Of a DNA stretch of 64,000 nucleotides, positions 23,203 through 34,945 are shown piece after piece (position 1 is the stretch's first letter; every line of letters starts with the position of its first letter). Below the pieces are notes generated by a model. The model worked only from the letters and a program-made list of their open reading frames with translations, had not been told where the DNA came from and made no database searches. The stretch covers positions 310,001 to 374,000 of the forward strand of contig NC_063157.1 in assembly GCF_020921035.1 (NCBI RefSeq), read 5' to 3'. Made by a program: the position numbers and the translations under genes. The stretch is from Rhodamnia argentea (taxonomy: Eukaryota > Streptophyta > Magnoliopsida > Myrtales > Myrtaceae).

Positions 23203-25276
23203 TCACTTTGGTCTCGACCTCTCTTTCCTCATCTTCAACCCAACATATCGTCCAAGCATCATCAAGGTCGCCTGAGGGTTAGTCCCGGGAGACACATTCA
23301 ACGTGGAACCATCCACGATACGGAGTGCATTAACTCCAAGCACCCGGAACTCTTTATCAACCACCTTCCCTACCACACAGCCGCCGTGATAGTGCCATAT
23401 GGTAGTCACTGTCCGCCGGCAATGCTCCGCCATTTCTGTGCTGTTTGACAAATCAGCCGGGAGGGGAGACCCCACGTACATGAATTCTCTATTACCATAC
23501 CAATCCCTGAACTTGAAATAATCCAAGGAATGACTCTGCAGCACTTCACCGATCTTGCGTGTGCTGCTGATGCAGCGTTCGAGATCCACCAGTTTGCTGA
23601 AGTAATTGAACCGGACGATCGGATTTATCCTCACATCCGTGGAAGCGAGCCTCAGCGAGCCACTGGACAGCGGGCCAGCTATCTTCCCCATTAGAGTGGC
23701 CACGGTCACATTCAGCATTGAAGACGGAGTATGCAGGAAAATGGCACGAGCAGGGGACGCGAAAGGGATCACATTCGATGCTGCTTCGATGTAGGCTCCT
23801 GATTTGGTGATCCCAACAACCTGAATGAGAGAATGCTCCAACGGCATGGGAGGCACGATCGAAATCCCATTCCTTGGATTGTCATACAGGAACTGCCCGA
23901 CAAATGGAAGGTGGTGAGCCACTGGAATTCCCCAGTAAGAAAGATAGGGCCGAGGTCCGACGCCGCTGAGCAGCAGCAGCTGTGGACTGCCTATCGCGCC
24001 AGCAGAGAGGATCACTTCCCCGTGGTTATGCACCATCGCATGATGGTAGCGACCCACTTGGTCGCGATAAACGACTCCGGTTGCAGAGAGCTTTGGTCCT
24101 GAATTCGCCGAAGTTGAAGCTAGCAGCACCCTTTCGACACTAGCATGTACTCCCACTCTAATGTGGGAAGGTTTTGCGTAGCTTAACAGATCAGCGGAGG
24201 TATGTCTTCTGCCAAACTTGTCAAACGTGGAACCACCGATCTTGGTCCCAACCACGTGATTGAAAGTGAACCCGTTGGATGGATTAACCCCTGCCTCCAG
24301 TAGTCCATCCCTGATGGCGGATTGCCAGCTCCTCAACTTAGGCCGAAACACGACAGCCTTCTCGACCCAAGCATAAGACCCGTTGACGGCTCCCAGATCC
24401 CAATCCACCCCTGAGTGATGAAAAAAGTAGGAGTCTGCCCGGCTGTAGAACCCGGCGTTTATCGCGCTGCTGCCGCCAAGAACACGGCCTCTGGCATTGG
24501 GGACTCCTTCTTCGGATGTGAACGCTTGAGCTGGCGAACGGAACGTGTCGACTTCCATCAGAGTCCTGATGAAGCCTTCTTGCGACATGAGGTTGGGATT
24601 GCCATAGCCGATGCCACCGCGCTCAAGCACGAGGACTCTGTAGGATTGAGAGAGAGTTGCCGCCAAGGGGCAGCCTGCAGTGCCGCCTCCGACTATGATG
24701 TAGTCATAGTAGTCCTCCATAGGGAAGTCCGTGGCATTCAACACAAACGTGAGATACGGTGGCTCTGCCCACATAAAGAACAGAGAAATTGAGAGAAGGG
24801 CACTTTGCGAACTAAAGAAAAAGGAGAAACTAATACCTGGTCACCAATGATGTTTGAACGAAACAAAATGTGCACAGAAGTATGGGAGATAATGAACAAG
24901 TACGAGCGGAAATACTCTTTAACGCCATTTCTTCGAAACAATATGCCAGTACGCCAAAACGAAAGCAACGAAAATTGCACCAGAAAGGTTTTCTTGACAA
25001 CTCGAATATTCAGAAGCGCATAAAAAGGGTTGAACAGAGCAATGAACTCCAATCACATCCACTTCCTCTAGATGCAATGCTCTTGAGCAATCGAATAGAG
25101 GAAAAGCAAGATACGACAGGAACCGATTCGAGGGCATTGTCAAGCTTGAAATTAGATGGAATGGACATATAAGACGGACCTTCTTGGGTATGTGGCCTGG
25201 GAGATGAGAGGGTTGCCCTCAAGAGCACCCAAAAGAACACGACGTGGAGGAAGCAAAGTCTCCAGGGTCTCGCCAT
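23203..25276 (-). CDS. GMC oxidoreductase, HOTHEAD / (R)-mandelonitrile lyase-like
   Basis: The large exon (23203-24764) and a short 5' exon (25180-25276) join in frame to 552 residues. Exon 1 gives a signal peptide (MARPWRLCFLHVVFFWVLL). Exon 2 holds the FAD-binding motif DYIIVGGGTAGCPLAATLS, GMC signature 1 (GRVLGGSSAINAGFYSRAD), GMC signature 2 (ILSAGAIGSPQLLLLSG) and the C-terminal active-site His region (WHYHGGCVVGK, then SPGTNPQATLMM). Members are secreted flavoenzymes; HOTHEAD oxidises long-chain hydroxy fatty acids for cuticle, while Prunus relatives cleave mandelonitrile. Which activity applies here is unknown. The exon 1 donor (G|GTCCGT) is weak and was chosen because phase and the residues around the junction fit. 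The core is unbroken by introns, unlike many HTH genes. Confidence 0.9.
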
Positions 25277-25400
25277 GGATGGAGATTCTTGGAGTTTTTT
25301 TGAGTTTCGTTCAAGGGAGAGCTTTTCCTGGATTCTTCTTTGGCTCTGAATTCGCCGCTCAGTGGTTGCGCATTCTTGAAAGTATAGTTGAAAAAGGACG

Positions 25401-25408
25401 TTATATAT
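25401..25408 (-). promoter_or_regulatory. TATA-like box of the GMC oxidoreductase gene
   Basis: On the minus strand this reads ATATATAA. It is about 125 bp upstream of the start codon at 25276. The call rests on motif and distance only. Confidence 0.45.
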
Positions 25409-25449
25409 GGAGGTAGCGCGGGAAGAGCTAGTGGCGGTTGCAACAGCCT

Positions 25450-25880
25450 CTCATGCAGTTAAAATAAACGTAATTGTGAGAGCGACTGACCATTCTCTAT
25501 CCTCATCCTCATGGCCCTTGTTTATGCGTGGCAATGCATGAAGTGATCATCTAGCACACACAGGTCACAAACGGGGGGAGTGGGGTTTCCATAAATTACC
25601 AGTGTTGTAAGTCCAATACTTTCACCGAGGAGATCGCCAAGAGGAAGTTTAAATCCGAGCCCGTCAACACATAAAGTTAGACCTACCCTCAGCCAAAAGT
25701 TTACGTCAATAAATTATGGATCAACTAAGTATATTAGTTGTTCCACACGTACCAATAATTCTATTATGTGAGACTTTTCTAACACAACTCACATGCGCAT
25801 CTTAAAAATAAGCATTTTCTTTAGCTTGATATAGCCTAATTGATGCTGCTCAAGAGCTCGAATACAAGTAAACCTGCGAA
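25450..25880. other. Intergenic, no gene seen
   Basis: No supported gene or repeat was recognised. Confidence 0.5.
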
Positions 25881-25884
25881 TGCA

Positions 25885-26480
25885 TTTGTTTCACTGAAAA
25901 TTTCTAGGTAAGGAAAATATTTTGCGTGAATCTTCTTCAAGGAAAATGATTAGTTTTCATTCGTTTGATGGTTTAGGGAAAGTTATTTCTCTCTTGCCAA
26001 AAGGGAATGCTTTTGTTTCACTGAAAATTTCGTGATAAGGACAAGGTTTTTCATAAATTTTCTTCAAGGAAAATGATTAGGTTTTATTAGTTTGGTGGTT
26101 TATGGAAAGTTATTCCTCTCTTGCAAGAAGGGAAAATGATTAATTATCTTTTGTATTTTTTAATAACATTTTTCCATTTTTTGACGGGCCGGTCGGAGGT
26201 TGCCGGCCTGCGAGCCCTCGGCCAAATATGAGTAAAGGCCGCGAGTCCTCACCGATTGCAAGCTAGGACTATAAACCCTTGTTTAGATCCGGGCGAGGGT
26301 CACGAGCCCTCACCTAGTGGCCGATCAAGGTCGCCGGCCCTAATAAGAATATAAAAATTTAAAAAAAGATAGGAAAAACAATTATTAAAAAATAAAAAGT
26401 AATCCCAAATTCGAAATATGGTAAAATATTATAAAATTGTCTGCGTCGGTACCGGGTGGCTAAACGAACCGAATTGGAAA
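25885..26480. repeat. Unclassified dispersed repeat with internal tandem duplication
   Basis: Two imperfect units of about 127 bp start at 25885 and 26012 with the shared word tttgtttcactgaaaattt. A GC-rich block follows (26180-26345) rich in gagccctc and gccggcc words. Similar GC-rich words occur at about 2235, 45880-45960 and 58405-58510, so this is probably a dispersed family. No coding capacity or clean ends were found. Confidence 0.5.
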
Positions 26481-26618
26481 AAAAAAAGATTTAAGACTGA
26501 ATTGGCATGATTAGTCTCGAAAATACGAAGTCTAGCTACACGATTCACATACGTTCGTGCTTGTAACCATATGCAATTGGATTTCTAAGTGGGCGTGTGT
26601 AGCCGTTATGTCAAAAGG

Positions 26619-27154
26619 GGGAAAAGTACCAAAAAAGGAAATCGTAAACCTATTGAATTGATACCAATTCGGTCACAAACCTTTTGCATTAGTATCAATT
26701 CAATTTATCCTGTCAATTTTAGCTGAAAAATGCTGATGTGGGTGCCGGCCATCCTACGTGGCTTGGTCGACAACGACGTGGCCATTTTTAATAATATTTT
26801 TTGAAAAATAATTTTAAATTATTATTTTTGTTTTATCTTTTGCCTGCCAAAGCCAAAGTGAAGAAAAAACGAAAAGAAAATAGTTTTTTTTATAAATATA
26901 TTATTGAAAAAATGTTCACGTCGGCCTTGGTCATACCATGTAAGACGGTAGGCATCCACATTAGCAATTTTTGACCAAAATTAGCCGGATAAACTAAATC
27001 GATACTCGACCCAAAAAAAAAAAAAGAATCGGTACCAATGCAAAATGTTGATGACTAAATTAGTTCAATCGAAAGATTTAGTATTGAATTGGTACCAATG
27101 CAATGCAATAGATTTACAATTTATTTTTATTTTTTTTTTTGTTGCTTTTTCCTT
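26619..27154. mobile_element. Mutator-type MITE with 9-bp target-site duplication
   Basis: Long imperfect terminal inverted repeats are present. The left end reads gggaaaagtaccaaaaaagg..., and the complement of the right end reads aaggaaaaagcaacaaaaaa.... Pairing continues over the aaacctattgaattg / caatgcaatagattt stretch and further inward. The direct repeat gtcaaaagg flanks both sides (26610-26618 and 27155-27163). A 9-bp duplication with long TIRs is the mark of Mutator-like elements. There is no transposase, so it is non-autonomous. Confidence 0.82.
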
Positions 27155-27164
27155 GTCAAAAGGT

Positions 27165-30100
27165 TGGCTACGTCAAATTAATAGTGACTTGGGAAAGCCG
27201 ATATTAAAAGGAGGAGATGATTGCATGTGATCAGACTCGAAATGATGCGGGGTCGGGGAACGAGTCTTCGACGTGTCATGGGATAAAATAATAAATCTCC
27301 CTTTGGGATAAATATATACAAAAAAAATCGACGACTGACTCCGATTTCGATTCGACGTAATGTAAAATGTAACGGCGTTCGTTCGACCGACCGATACGCG
27401 TCTTTTTCGTTTTTCAATTGTAGAAGAAGACGAAGGAGAAGGAGAAGGAGGAGGGAGGCAGATGGAGCTGACTTCTCGATTGAGATTTGACTCCCCTTCC
27501 AGGATGGTGCGATTGCGAAGGTGCGAGGAAGAAGAGGGACTCCCCGTTGACGTGAGAATCAAGACACCTTGTCAAGTCCCCCCCAACCCCCAAATCGTTT
27601 TGCTTCGAACACGTGCACGGGGATCTCGCGGAGGATAAATCGGACATTTCCTCCTCCCGGCTCTTATTACATATTACAATTATCGGATGCTCTTACATGT
27701 TGTAATTATCGGATTCGCCGTATGCTCGATCGATGGGAATCCACCCAACGCGAACAACGTCGTGTTCGATACGCGGCATGAGGCCTGGACCCCGCAGCCT
27801 CTGTCCTCTCGGAGATAACATCTTGATTTGGAAACATTTCCAGGAGCCTCATTAATTATGGCTCCGGATGCGATTTGCTCATTTCAACTTAGGGGACCCA
27901 CAAACTTTTATAGAGAAATAGGGTTTTTTTTTTTCTTGGTAGAAAGAGATATAGGGAGTTGACAAGGCATGTCATATCGGTCCGGAAATAGGATATGGTC
28001 AATGAACCGGTTGAGCTAGGGACTCGACCGGATATTAGGCTACGCTTAATCATCAAGATTGTGTACAATAGGATAAAGATCGGATAGAACACCAGTTAGA
28101 TTCGTAATATGGTGTCCAGTGTTTGGTAATTGCTCTACGGAGGCAGAAATCTGCTGCTCTTAACCCCCGTCAACAGCGCCTTTGCCTTCACGCCAGGCGC
28201 CGGCGACATAACCCGGGGGCCCACAACTCTTTCGACAGTTCTCCAAGGAGTCCGAGATGCACACACACGAGAGAGTAAGAGGGAAAAAAAAAACGAAAAC
28301 AAAAGATGAAAGATTGGATTTTCCAGGGGAAGGTGGCTCGGTTCCTCTCCCTCGATCCACCATCGTCGAATGTCCTGCAACGTCAAGTTCTCCCGAGCCT
28401 CGTCTTCTTGTCATCACTAAACGACGACGCCATCTGATTCCTTTTCGCCTACCTTTTCTTGATAAAACTTCGTCGACATTGCCGAGGCCTGTCATCATCA
28501 ACATCAACACAGTCCCGAAAGCAAATCACACCCTCCACCGTACCGTTAGTTATATCCTGTCTTCCAAACGAGGCCTTATTAGTGGCTAACACGAGACCGT
28601 AGTATTCTAGGTTCATCCTATTTATGAACAGGTCAACTCCTCATTATGCCACATTCGGCAAAAACTAATTGGATGTTTCGAAAATTTTCGGATACTTTCA
28701 TTTGGTACTTAGAAAACACCATCCTAGATTTTTTTTTGGGGCCTCAAACGGCTTGCGATTCTAGAATCTAGCGTTGGAGCGAATTCCCAGGGGTCCCTTA
28801 AATGGTAAATGAATGGCGTTTCAACTAATCGTCTCATGTTCAAGCTTAAGGTTAAATTTGAAATTTCGAAAATCAAGTTCGAGCCGTATCGTCTTTGACT
28901 CATTCAAAGAGGGCCATGGTTGGAGGGGTTTGCGAAGCGACCGCAAGACATATTGAACAGGATCAAGGGAAATGTTGTGGGGTGGCTTGGAGTATAAAAT
29001 AAGAGGGCGAACATCAAGTGGGTACATAGATTTAAGGCATGAGACTAAGTCAATTTCCATAACCAAGAAATACAATCAATCAACGAGAACTCCATGTGTT
29101 AATCTCCCGTTATTAGTAGTGAATTGGGATAGACTTGGTGGGAAGAAAACGCTGTCAAAGGCACACGCACGCGGCGGAAGTCCTCCATAACGGGGTCGAC
29201 CCTTTGAATTTGACCCCGTCTCTGCCTTTCGGAAACATCAGTTGCCTCCTCTTCTGCTGGAATTTGACAACGTCATGCTTTTTTACGGTCCTCCAATTAT
29301 TGGGAGCTTTGTTGGGGGAGAGAAAACGGGGTTAAAATTTTCTCCAAAAGCTAGCGTTACCCGAATGAAACCAGACCATTAACCTCACTTTTTTATTTTA
29401 TTTATGGTATTTCCAGATGTATCTCGTATGGAGTCGCGGTAAAATTTGATCCCTCCGATGTTACCATCTCGAAATAGAATTTACCAGGCATTGAGTTTTA
29501 AGGCTGCGTTTGGTCATCAAAATATTAGCCGGAATAGGATATCCTGTGTTTTATGGAGATATAGGGAGTATAGGATTGGATAAAAAAATCAGAGAAAAGG
29601 GAGTGAGATAGACGAGAATAGGATCTCTCTCTCTTTCTCTCTTGAGAGTAGACACGAGGAGAATCGAGTTTTTTCTACAACCACCGCCTCTCCTCCACAT
29701 GGGACCCTCTCTTTGGTGGCGAGGACCATCTCTCCGGCGGCGCCAGGTTGGGATTTCATGCCACAAAGTCGGATATTTCCACGACCTCGTTCTTTAATCG
29801 ATTGTTTGACGTGCTCGCTCGAACCTTTTCAACATTCGAAAGGAGTCTTAATATGTTATGAAGTAGTATTCAAGGTTGATTATTGATTTTCAAAATAGCT
29901 CTAACTTAGATGACATGCATGAGTGCATCCTCAACTTATGAAAATAGGTCGAATAGTTAGATAGTTCATGAGTTGTTTGTTTACTCCACAAGGTAACGAG
30001 CAAGACGAGCGGGTCATTCTCAAATGATTCGACTCCAGATCAAGATCCTTAATTGTACGGGGTTCCGCTTTGTCGATGTTATGCTCGAATTCAGATGGCG

Positions 30101-30580
30101 CAATCCTTTGCTCAGCAATAAGTTATTCATGAAAAATCATCACTCAATAATTTCTAAATTATTCTGACATTTCAGCAACACAAAGTCGATCTCAGAGAAA
30201 TAGGAAGGAAGGAGCAGAGATGTGGGATAGGGAGGAGGAGCGTTGGGCTTTTTTACTGACGCAAACGCAGACGCAAATGGCAGAAGAGTCGCACCGGTTC
30301 AATCACGCCACCCCGTTGAACCGCGTCGCTCCCCCCTCCCCTCCTTCTTCAACTTCTCGACTGTATAAGTACACATACACACAGAATTCACGACGACATC
30401 AGATCAGATCAGATCAGATCAGATCAAACCCCGTTTGATTCTCCCTCCCTCTTTTTCCCATTGTTCCATCCTGAAAAGCAAGAAAATGGACAATGGGAGA
30501 TACGTCGCGCTTTTGACTTTTTGACAACTCGTGCTTACTCTTGTTCATACAAAGGAGGAGGAGGAGGAGGAGGAGGAGCA
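27165..30580. other. Gene-poor intergenic region
   Basis: About 3.4 kb without a gene I can support. Short open frames on both strands (for example 27173-27562 and 28160-28510) are low-complexity or lack family features. A (GA/AG) rich patch lies near 27420-27450 and a (CT) patch near 29625-29642. Near the right end a pentanucleotide AGATC array precedes the MKK gene. Confidence 0.5.
30401..30425. repeat. (AGATC)5 microsatellite
   Basis: Five perfect AGATC units lie about 290 bp upstream of the MKK start codon. A (GGA)n run follows at about 30554-30579. Both lie in the promoter or leader region. Confidence 0.9.
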
Positions 30581-30591
30581 GGAACTCACCG

Positions 30592-30600
30592 TATATATAT
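30592..30600 (+). promoter_or_regulatory. TATA box of the MKK gene
   Basis: TATATATAT lies 112 bp upstream of the MKK start codon and just downstream of the GGA repeat. The call rests on motif and position only. Confidence 0.5.
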
Positions 30601-30711
30601 GAATAGATCGTCCTCACCCTTTTCACCTTTTCCTTTCGTTTTTAAGCTCAAACCAGAAGAGCAAGACACAGAAGGAGAAGGAAGGTTTTGATCACTGTTA
30701 CTTACTGAGTC

Positions 30712-31754
30712 ATGAGACCGGTCCAACCCCCACCCGGCGCCTCCAACACCGCTAGCCACCGCTCTCGCCGGCGATCCGACCTCACCCTCCCTCTCCCCCA
30801 GCGCAACACCAACCTCGCCGTCCCCCCCCCCTCCCCCTACCCCTCCCACTCCCTCCCCACTCCGCCTCCGCCCCCTCCACCTCCGCCGGCCGCCCCCTCC
30901 AGCTCGACTTCTCCGACCTCGACCGCCTCAGCCGGATCGGCAGCGGCAACGGCGGCACCGTCTACAAGGTCGCTCACCGCCCCACCGGCCGCCTCTACGC
31001 CCTCAAGGTCATCCACGGCGACCACCACGAGGGGGACGTCCTCCGCCAGATCCGCCGCGAGGTCCAGATCCTCCGCGACGTCGACGACCCCAACGTCGTC
31101 CGCTGCCACGACATGTTCGACCGCCACGGCACCGCCGCCGGCGAGATCCACCTGCTCCTCGAGTACATGGACGGCGGCTCCCTCCACGGGGCCCACATAG
31201 GCGACGAGCACCGCCTCTCCCGCATCGCCCACCAGATCCTCAAGGGCCTCCATTACCTCCACTCCCGCAAGATCGTGCATCGAGACATAAAGCCCTCCAA
31301 TTTGTTGATCAACTCCAAGAACCAGGTCAAGATCGCCGATTTCGGGGTGAGCCGATTGCTCTCTCAGACCATGGACTGCAATTCCTCGGTGGGCACCATC
31401 GCGTACATGAGCCCCGAGAGGATCGACACCGATATAAACAAGGGCTCCTACGACGGGTACGCGGGGGACATATGGAGCCTCGGGGTCAGCGTGCTGGAGG
31501 TCTACCTGGGGAGGTTCCCCTTCGGGGTCGCGGGCGACTGGTCCAGCCTCTTCTGCGCCATATGCATGGCGGAGCCGCCGCAGGCGCCGCCTAGCGCGTC
31601 GCCGGAGTTCAGGCATTTCGTGGCGTGCTGCTTGCAGAGGGACCCGTCGAGGAGGTGGACGGCGGAGAAGCTGCTGAAGCACCCGTTCGTCTCGCGGAAC
31701 GGCAACGACCCTCCCAATCTGCATCGGCTTCTACCTCCACCCCGCACGCTCTGA
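30712..31754 (+). CDS. MKK4/5: MAP kinase kinase, MKK4/MKK5-like, frame break at a C-run
   Basis: Intronless, like Arabidopsis MKK4 and MKK5. The N-terminus ([13 protein letters not shown], then [20 protein letters not shown]) matches the MKK4/5 docking region. The kinase domain shows [36 protein letters not shown] and [13 protein letters not shown], with activation-loop T/S in SQTMDCNSS. The two parts lie in different frames. With 11 instead of 10 C at 30822-30831 the frame continues as [18 protein letters not shown], which resembles the same stretch of MKK4/5 relatives. Everything downstream is intact to the TGA at 31752-31754. Compared with MKK4/5 as I remember them, the activation loop lacks one Pro, but T-x5-S remains. 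The kinase would phosphorylate MPK3/MPK6-type MAP kinases in stress and development signalling. Confidence 0.9.
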
Positions 31755-33820
31755 CCTCGGACTTTGGAGGGCGTCTCTGTCTTCTCTCCCTTTTCTTCTT
31801 TGGGACATAAAAATGTCGAATTTGCTTGGTTTCTATTATAAAGTTTCGGATTTGGGTTTCAGTGTAGATTGTAGAGTTTCTACTTTTAGTTGGGAAGAAT
31901 CAATTGGGAATCAGAATCAATTGGCAGCTTATTCTGCGACGACATATCCGGCGACATTGCTATAAGAGGCATTGCCCATTTCTCAGATACAAGAATCATG
32001 AAAAGTTCACTTTTTTCCCCCTCAGTTTCGCATTATTTAGCTCTAAGCATTGAGGCTCACAGAATGGTTGATGGGATTTCAGTGAATTTTGTTGTTGAGG
32101 ATCTTAAAGGAGCGGCACGATCCCATGTGAGAATCTCTTTGAATCTAGACCACGAGAGTCTGTCATCACGTTTTGATGGGAAAGTTGCAGAGATTCGGGG
32201 TCGCGCGACCTGCGTCCGGTGTCTGATGCAGGGTGCTGCTGTTGGGTGGGGCTCGAGCTCCACGGCACCCGCACCTTCTGTGAGGCCGATACGGGATGCC
32301 AGGGATGACGGATCATGCATGTTAATTCATGTTATGATCTTTGTATTGGATCGGGAGAAAAAAACTCCGTTGCACGTCTAATAATCTCTCCGTATGCCCA
32401 TGCGAACGGTCATTAGGGGAAAATTTAGACGATAAAGAGATAAATGCACCGGGAATCATTTATGGAAGATACACGACCAAAGGGGAACTCAAAGAGATAA
32501 GGTCCAGGTGCGAGATGGTCATTTTAGAGATGAATCGCTTCTTTAAAACCTCCCTCTTTGTAAGCAGTACGGATAAGGCTGAAGCAAAGAGAAGGAGGGA
32601 GCAATTCTCACTTCCAGCTTACTGTGGTGCAAAAAGGTCCCAAGCATGTGCTAGCTACTTAGATTTTATGGCCATGGTCGATGTTTACAAGCTGTTTGTG
32701 ACTTTTTCGTGGTGTCAATGTGTAGAATTACATATGAAGTTGAATTGAGATTTCACAAAAAGCGTTCATGTCCCCCACTAATTAAGTATAGGGCGACATC
32801 GTTAATAATGGGTGTCTCTCCATTTGGTGAAAACATGGCACGAAACATCGGAAAAGATGAGTGAGACAAAGCATCCGAGAGATGTGATCCACTGGCAGAA
32901 GATGATTGGATCTGAAAGATGATTTGCAGTACTGGGGTTCCACAAGGACATCATAGGGTATCAAAAGTGAGGAATCGTTGGGGGGCGTTTTGGGCCAGAA
33001 GCCCAAGTACCGTGCAATCGAATATGGGAAAAAAGCCCAAGCCTCGACCATTTGCTTGGATGATGTGGCCACTCTCCATCCCCCAAAACCAAAATATCTT
33101 TTAAGGCTTGACATTTTCGGATTGGCCCGGCTCGAAATCATCGCTGTGTTTTGTCTATTTCTCTCGTGGGACATTTGCTTGTCATTCGGAATTTTCTCGA
33201 GTTCTTGTGCAAAAATCAGGGGCAGTTTTTGACGAAAGTGGAAGGCGGCTCAGACAAGTCCATGGTTACGGCTTTTGAGAACTCGCCAACTTTGACGCCA
33301 TTTTTAATTGACGGACTTGCCGACGCGATTCACCTTGTCCGAACAAGGCCGCCCCACTTGATTGTTCTCTCTTTCGTCGGGCTATCCTTTTCGGCGTCGC
33401 GTGCCTAAGCCCGAATCCAAAGTCCAATGGGATTGGGAGATTTCGTGAATTTAGGACTTTGATTGCACTGTACTTCTGCTATGGAGTGGTGGAGCCCCCA
33501 GTGACGGTCCCAGTTTTTGTGTTTGCGTGCGACTTCTTAAAGAGACATTAAGAAAAGAAAATTATTGGGATACGGAGAGAGTGGAGAAGACGGAGGAAGC
33601 TTCGGGGGAAGCTTCCTCTTTGAGCTCGAACCCAGGCAGTCTCTTCTCTTGCCTGCAACAGTCGGAAAAAGCAAAATGGAAAAATCAATCGAATGTCTGC
33701 AGCATTGTCAATCTCGCAAACTGAAACTGCCCTTTGTAGAAACCCCATCTACTTCTTCTTCTTCAGTCACCGGGCCCCATTTGTCCCCAGCTTGATGCCT
33801 TGCGGATTCGCTTTTTGATC
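31755..33820. other. Intergenic, no gene seen
   Basis: Several open frames (for example 31890-32381 and 32782-33174) have no recognisable family features. Part of the left side is probably the MKK 3' UTR. Nothing else is supported. Confidence 0.5.
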
Positions 33821-33827
33821 TCCCCGG

Positions 33828-33852
33828 TCTCTCTCTCTCTCTCTCTCTCTCT
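33828..33852. repeat. (TC)n microsatellite
   Basis: About twelve TC dinucleotides lie 1.1 kb upstream of the CAX start codon. TC runs are common in plant 5' leaders, and this may mark the CAX first, non-coding exon. Confidence 0.85.
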
Positions 33853-34945
33853 AGAGAAATTACTCGTCTGCTGTTGGTCGATTTAGAGCGTGTCCGTTTG
33901 CCACCCTTAAGCGCTAAGTTGCAGTTTCAGAATGCTTCTTCATTTGTTGTCCTTATCTTCACATGAAAGGCCTCTCCTTTTCCTTTCAGTTATGGTGTCG
34001 TATGACTTGTCTTGCAACTGTTGACGCACGTCCTGTGAGTTTAATGAGCTTCCTCATGTTCGCACTGTGTGGCCATTGTAAGGATCTTAAAATGAGGCAT
34101 CGATTTGCTGAGAGGTTAAACGTCTGATTTGGTTGGTGAAGAGCTCAAATCATGCCAATTGGCATATGAAGGGAACTCGATTTCATCTATTGTGCGGGTT
34201 TGTAGTTCCCGGAGAAGGGTTCTTGTTTTCTTTTCCTAGTTAACTACTGAGCTTTTAGCTAATGCCACTTATTCGTGGGGTTCTTGACCTCAGCAGAGTG
34301 GTAGGAAAAACAGGCAGCTATTATGGTGTTATGTTTGCACATCTTGGCTAGGATGGTGTGAGTGGGATTTACACATCTCACAGCTGCTTGCTTATATTAC
34401 TGTCCTTCAAAAGAGATTGATGTCAAGTTCAAGGGGAGGTTCAACCTTCAAAACATCAAAGGTGGGGATTGATAAAGGTGAAAAGTCTTGCCCGGTGCTC
34501 AACATACATATATCAACAGCCAACCCTCCATTTATGGGACCTCTAATAGTTCAGGCGGGAGACATGTATAGCCAGGAGAAGAGTACTCAGTTCGTTTTTG
34601 CAACAAGGAGTCATCGCCGACCTCTTTTGTTGTGGCAAGTTATATTCCTGTGGCATTTGGTAGCAAGCAGATTTTGAAGCATTGGCTTGAGCAATGACAT
34701 ATGGCGGCCTACAGTTTTATCTTTATTGAGTGCTTTCTCCTATTTATAGCTGTTCCGTACTTTGATATACCATTGCATGAACTTTAGAAAAGTTGGCTTA
34801 AATGCACCTTGGTGATGCCATATCGTGGGAAATTTATTATTAGATTGAGCATGGTTCAGATTCCCTTGAATGTATAGCTGAAATCTTTAACTTCAGTGCA
34901 GGAGCTTAATTTTCGAGAATTCTGATGATTATTCTGTGCTTGCAG

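Noticed and set aside
30837-31724. 295-codon open frame antisense to the MKK gene
   Set aside because: It mirrors a GC-rich kinase coding sequence. Its product is a low-complexity Val/Asp/Glu/Ala string with no family features.
31890-32381. 163-codon open frame after MKK
   Set aside because: It has no recognisable domain or codon pattern, overlaps opposing open frames and probably covers 3' UTR and spacer.
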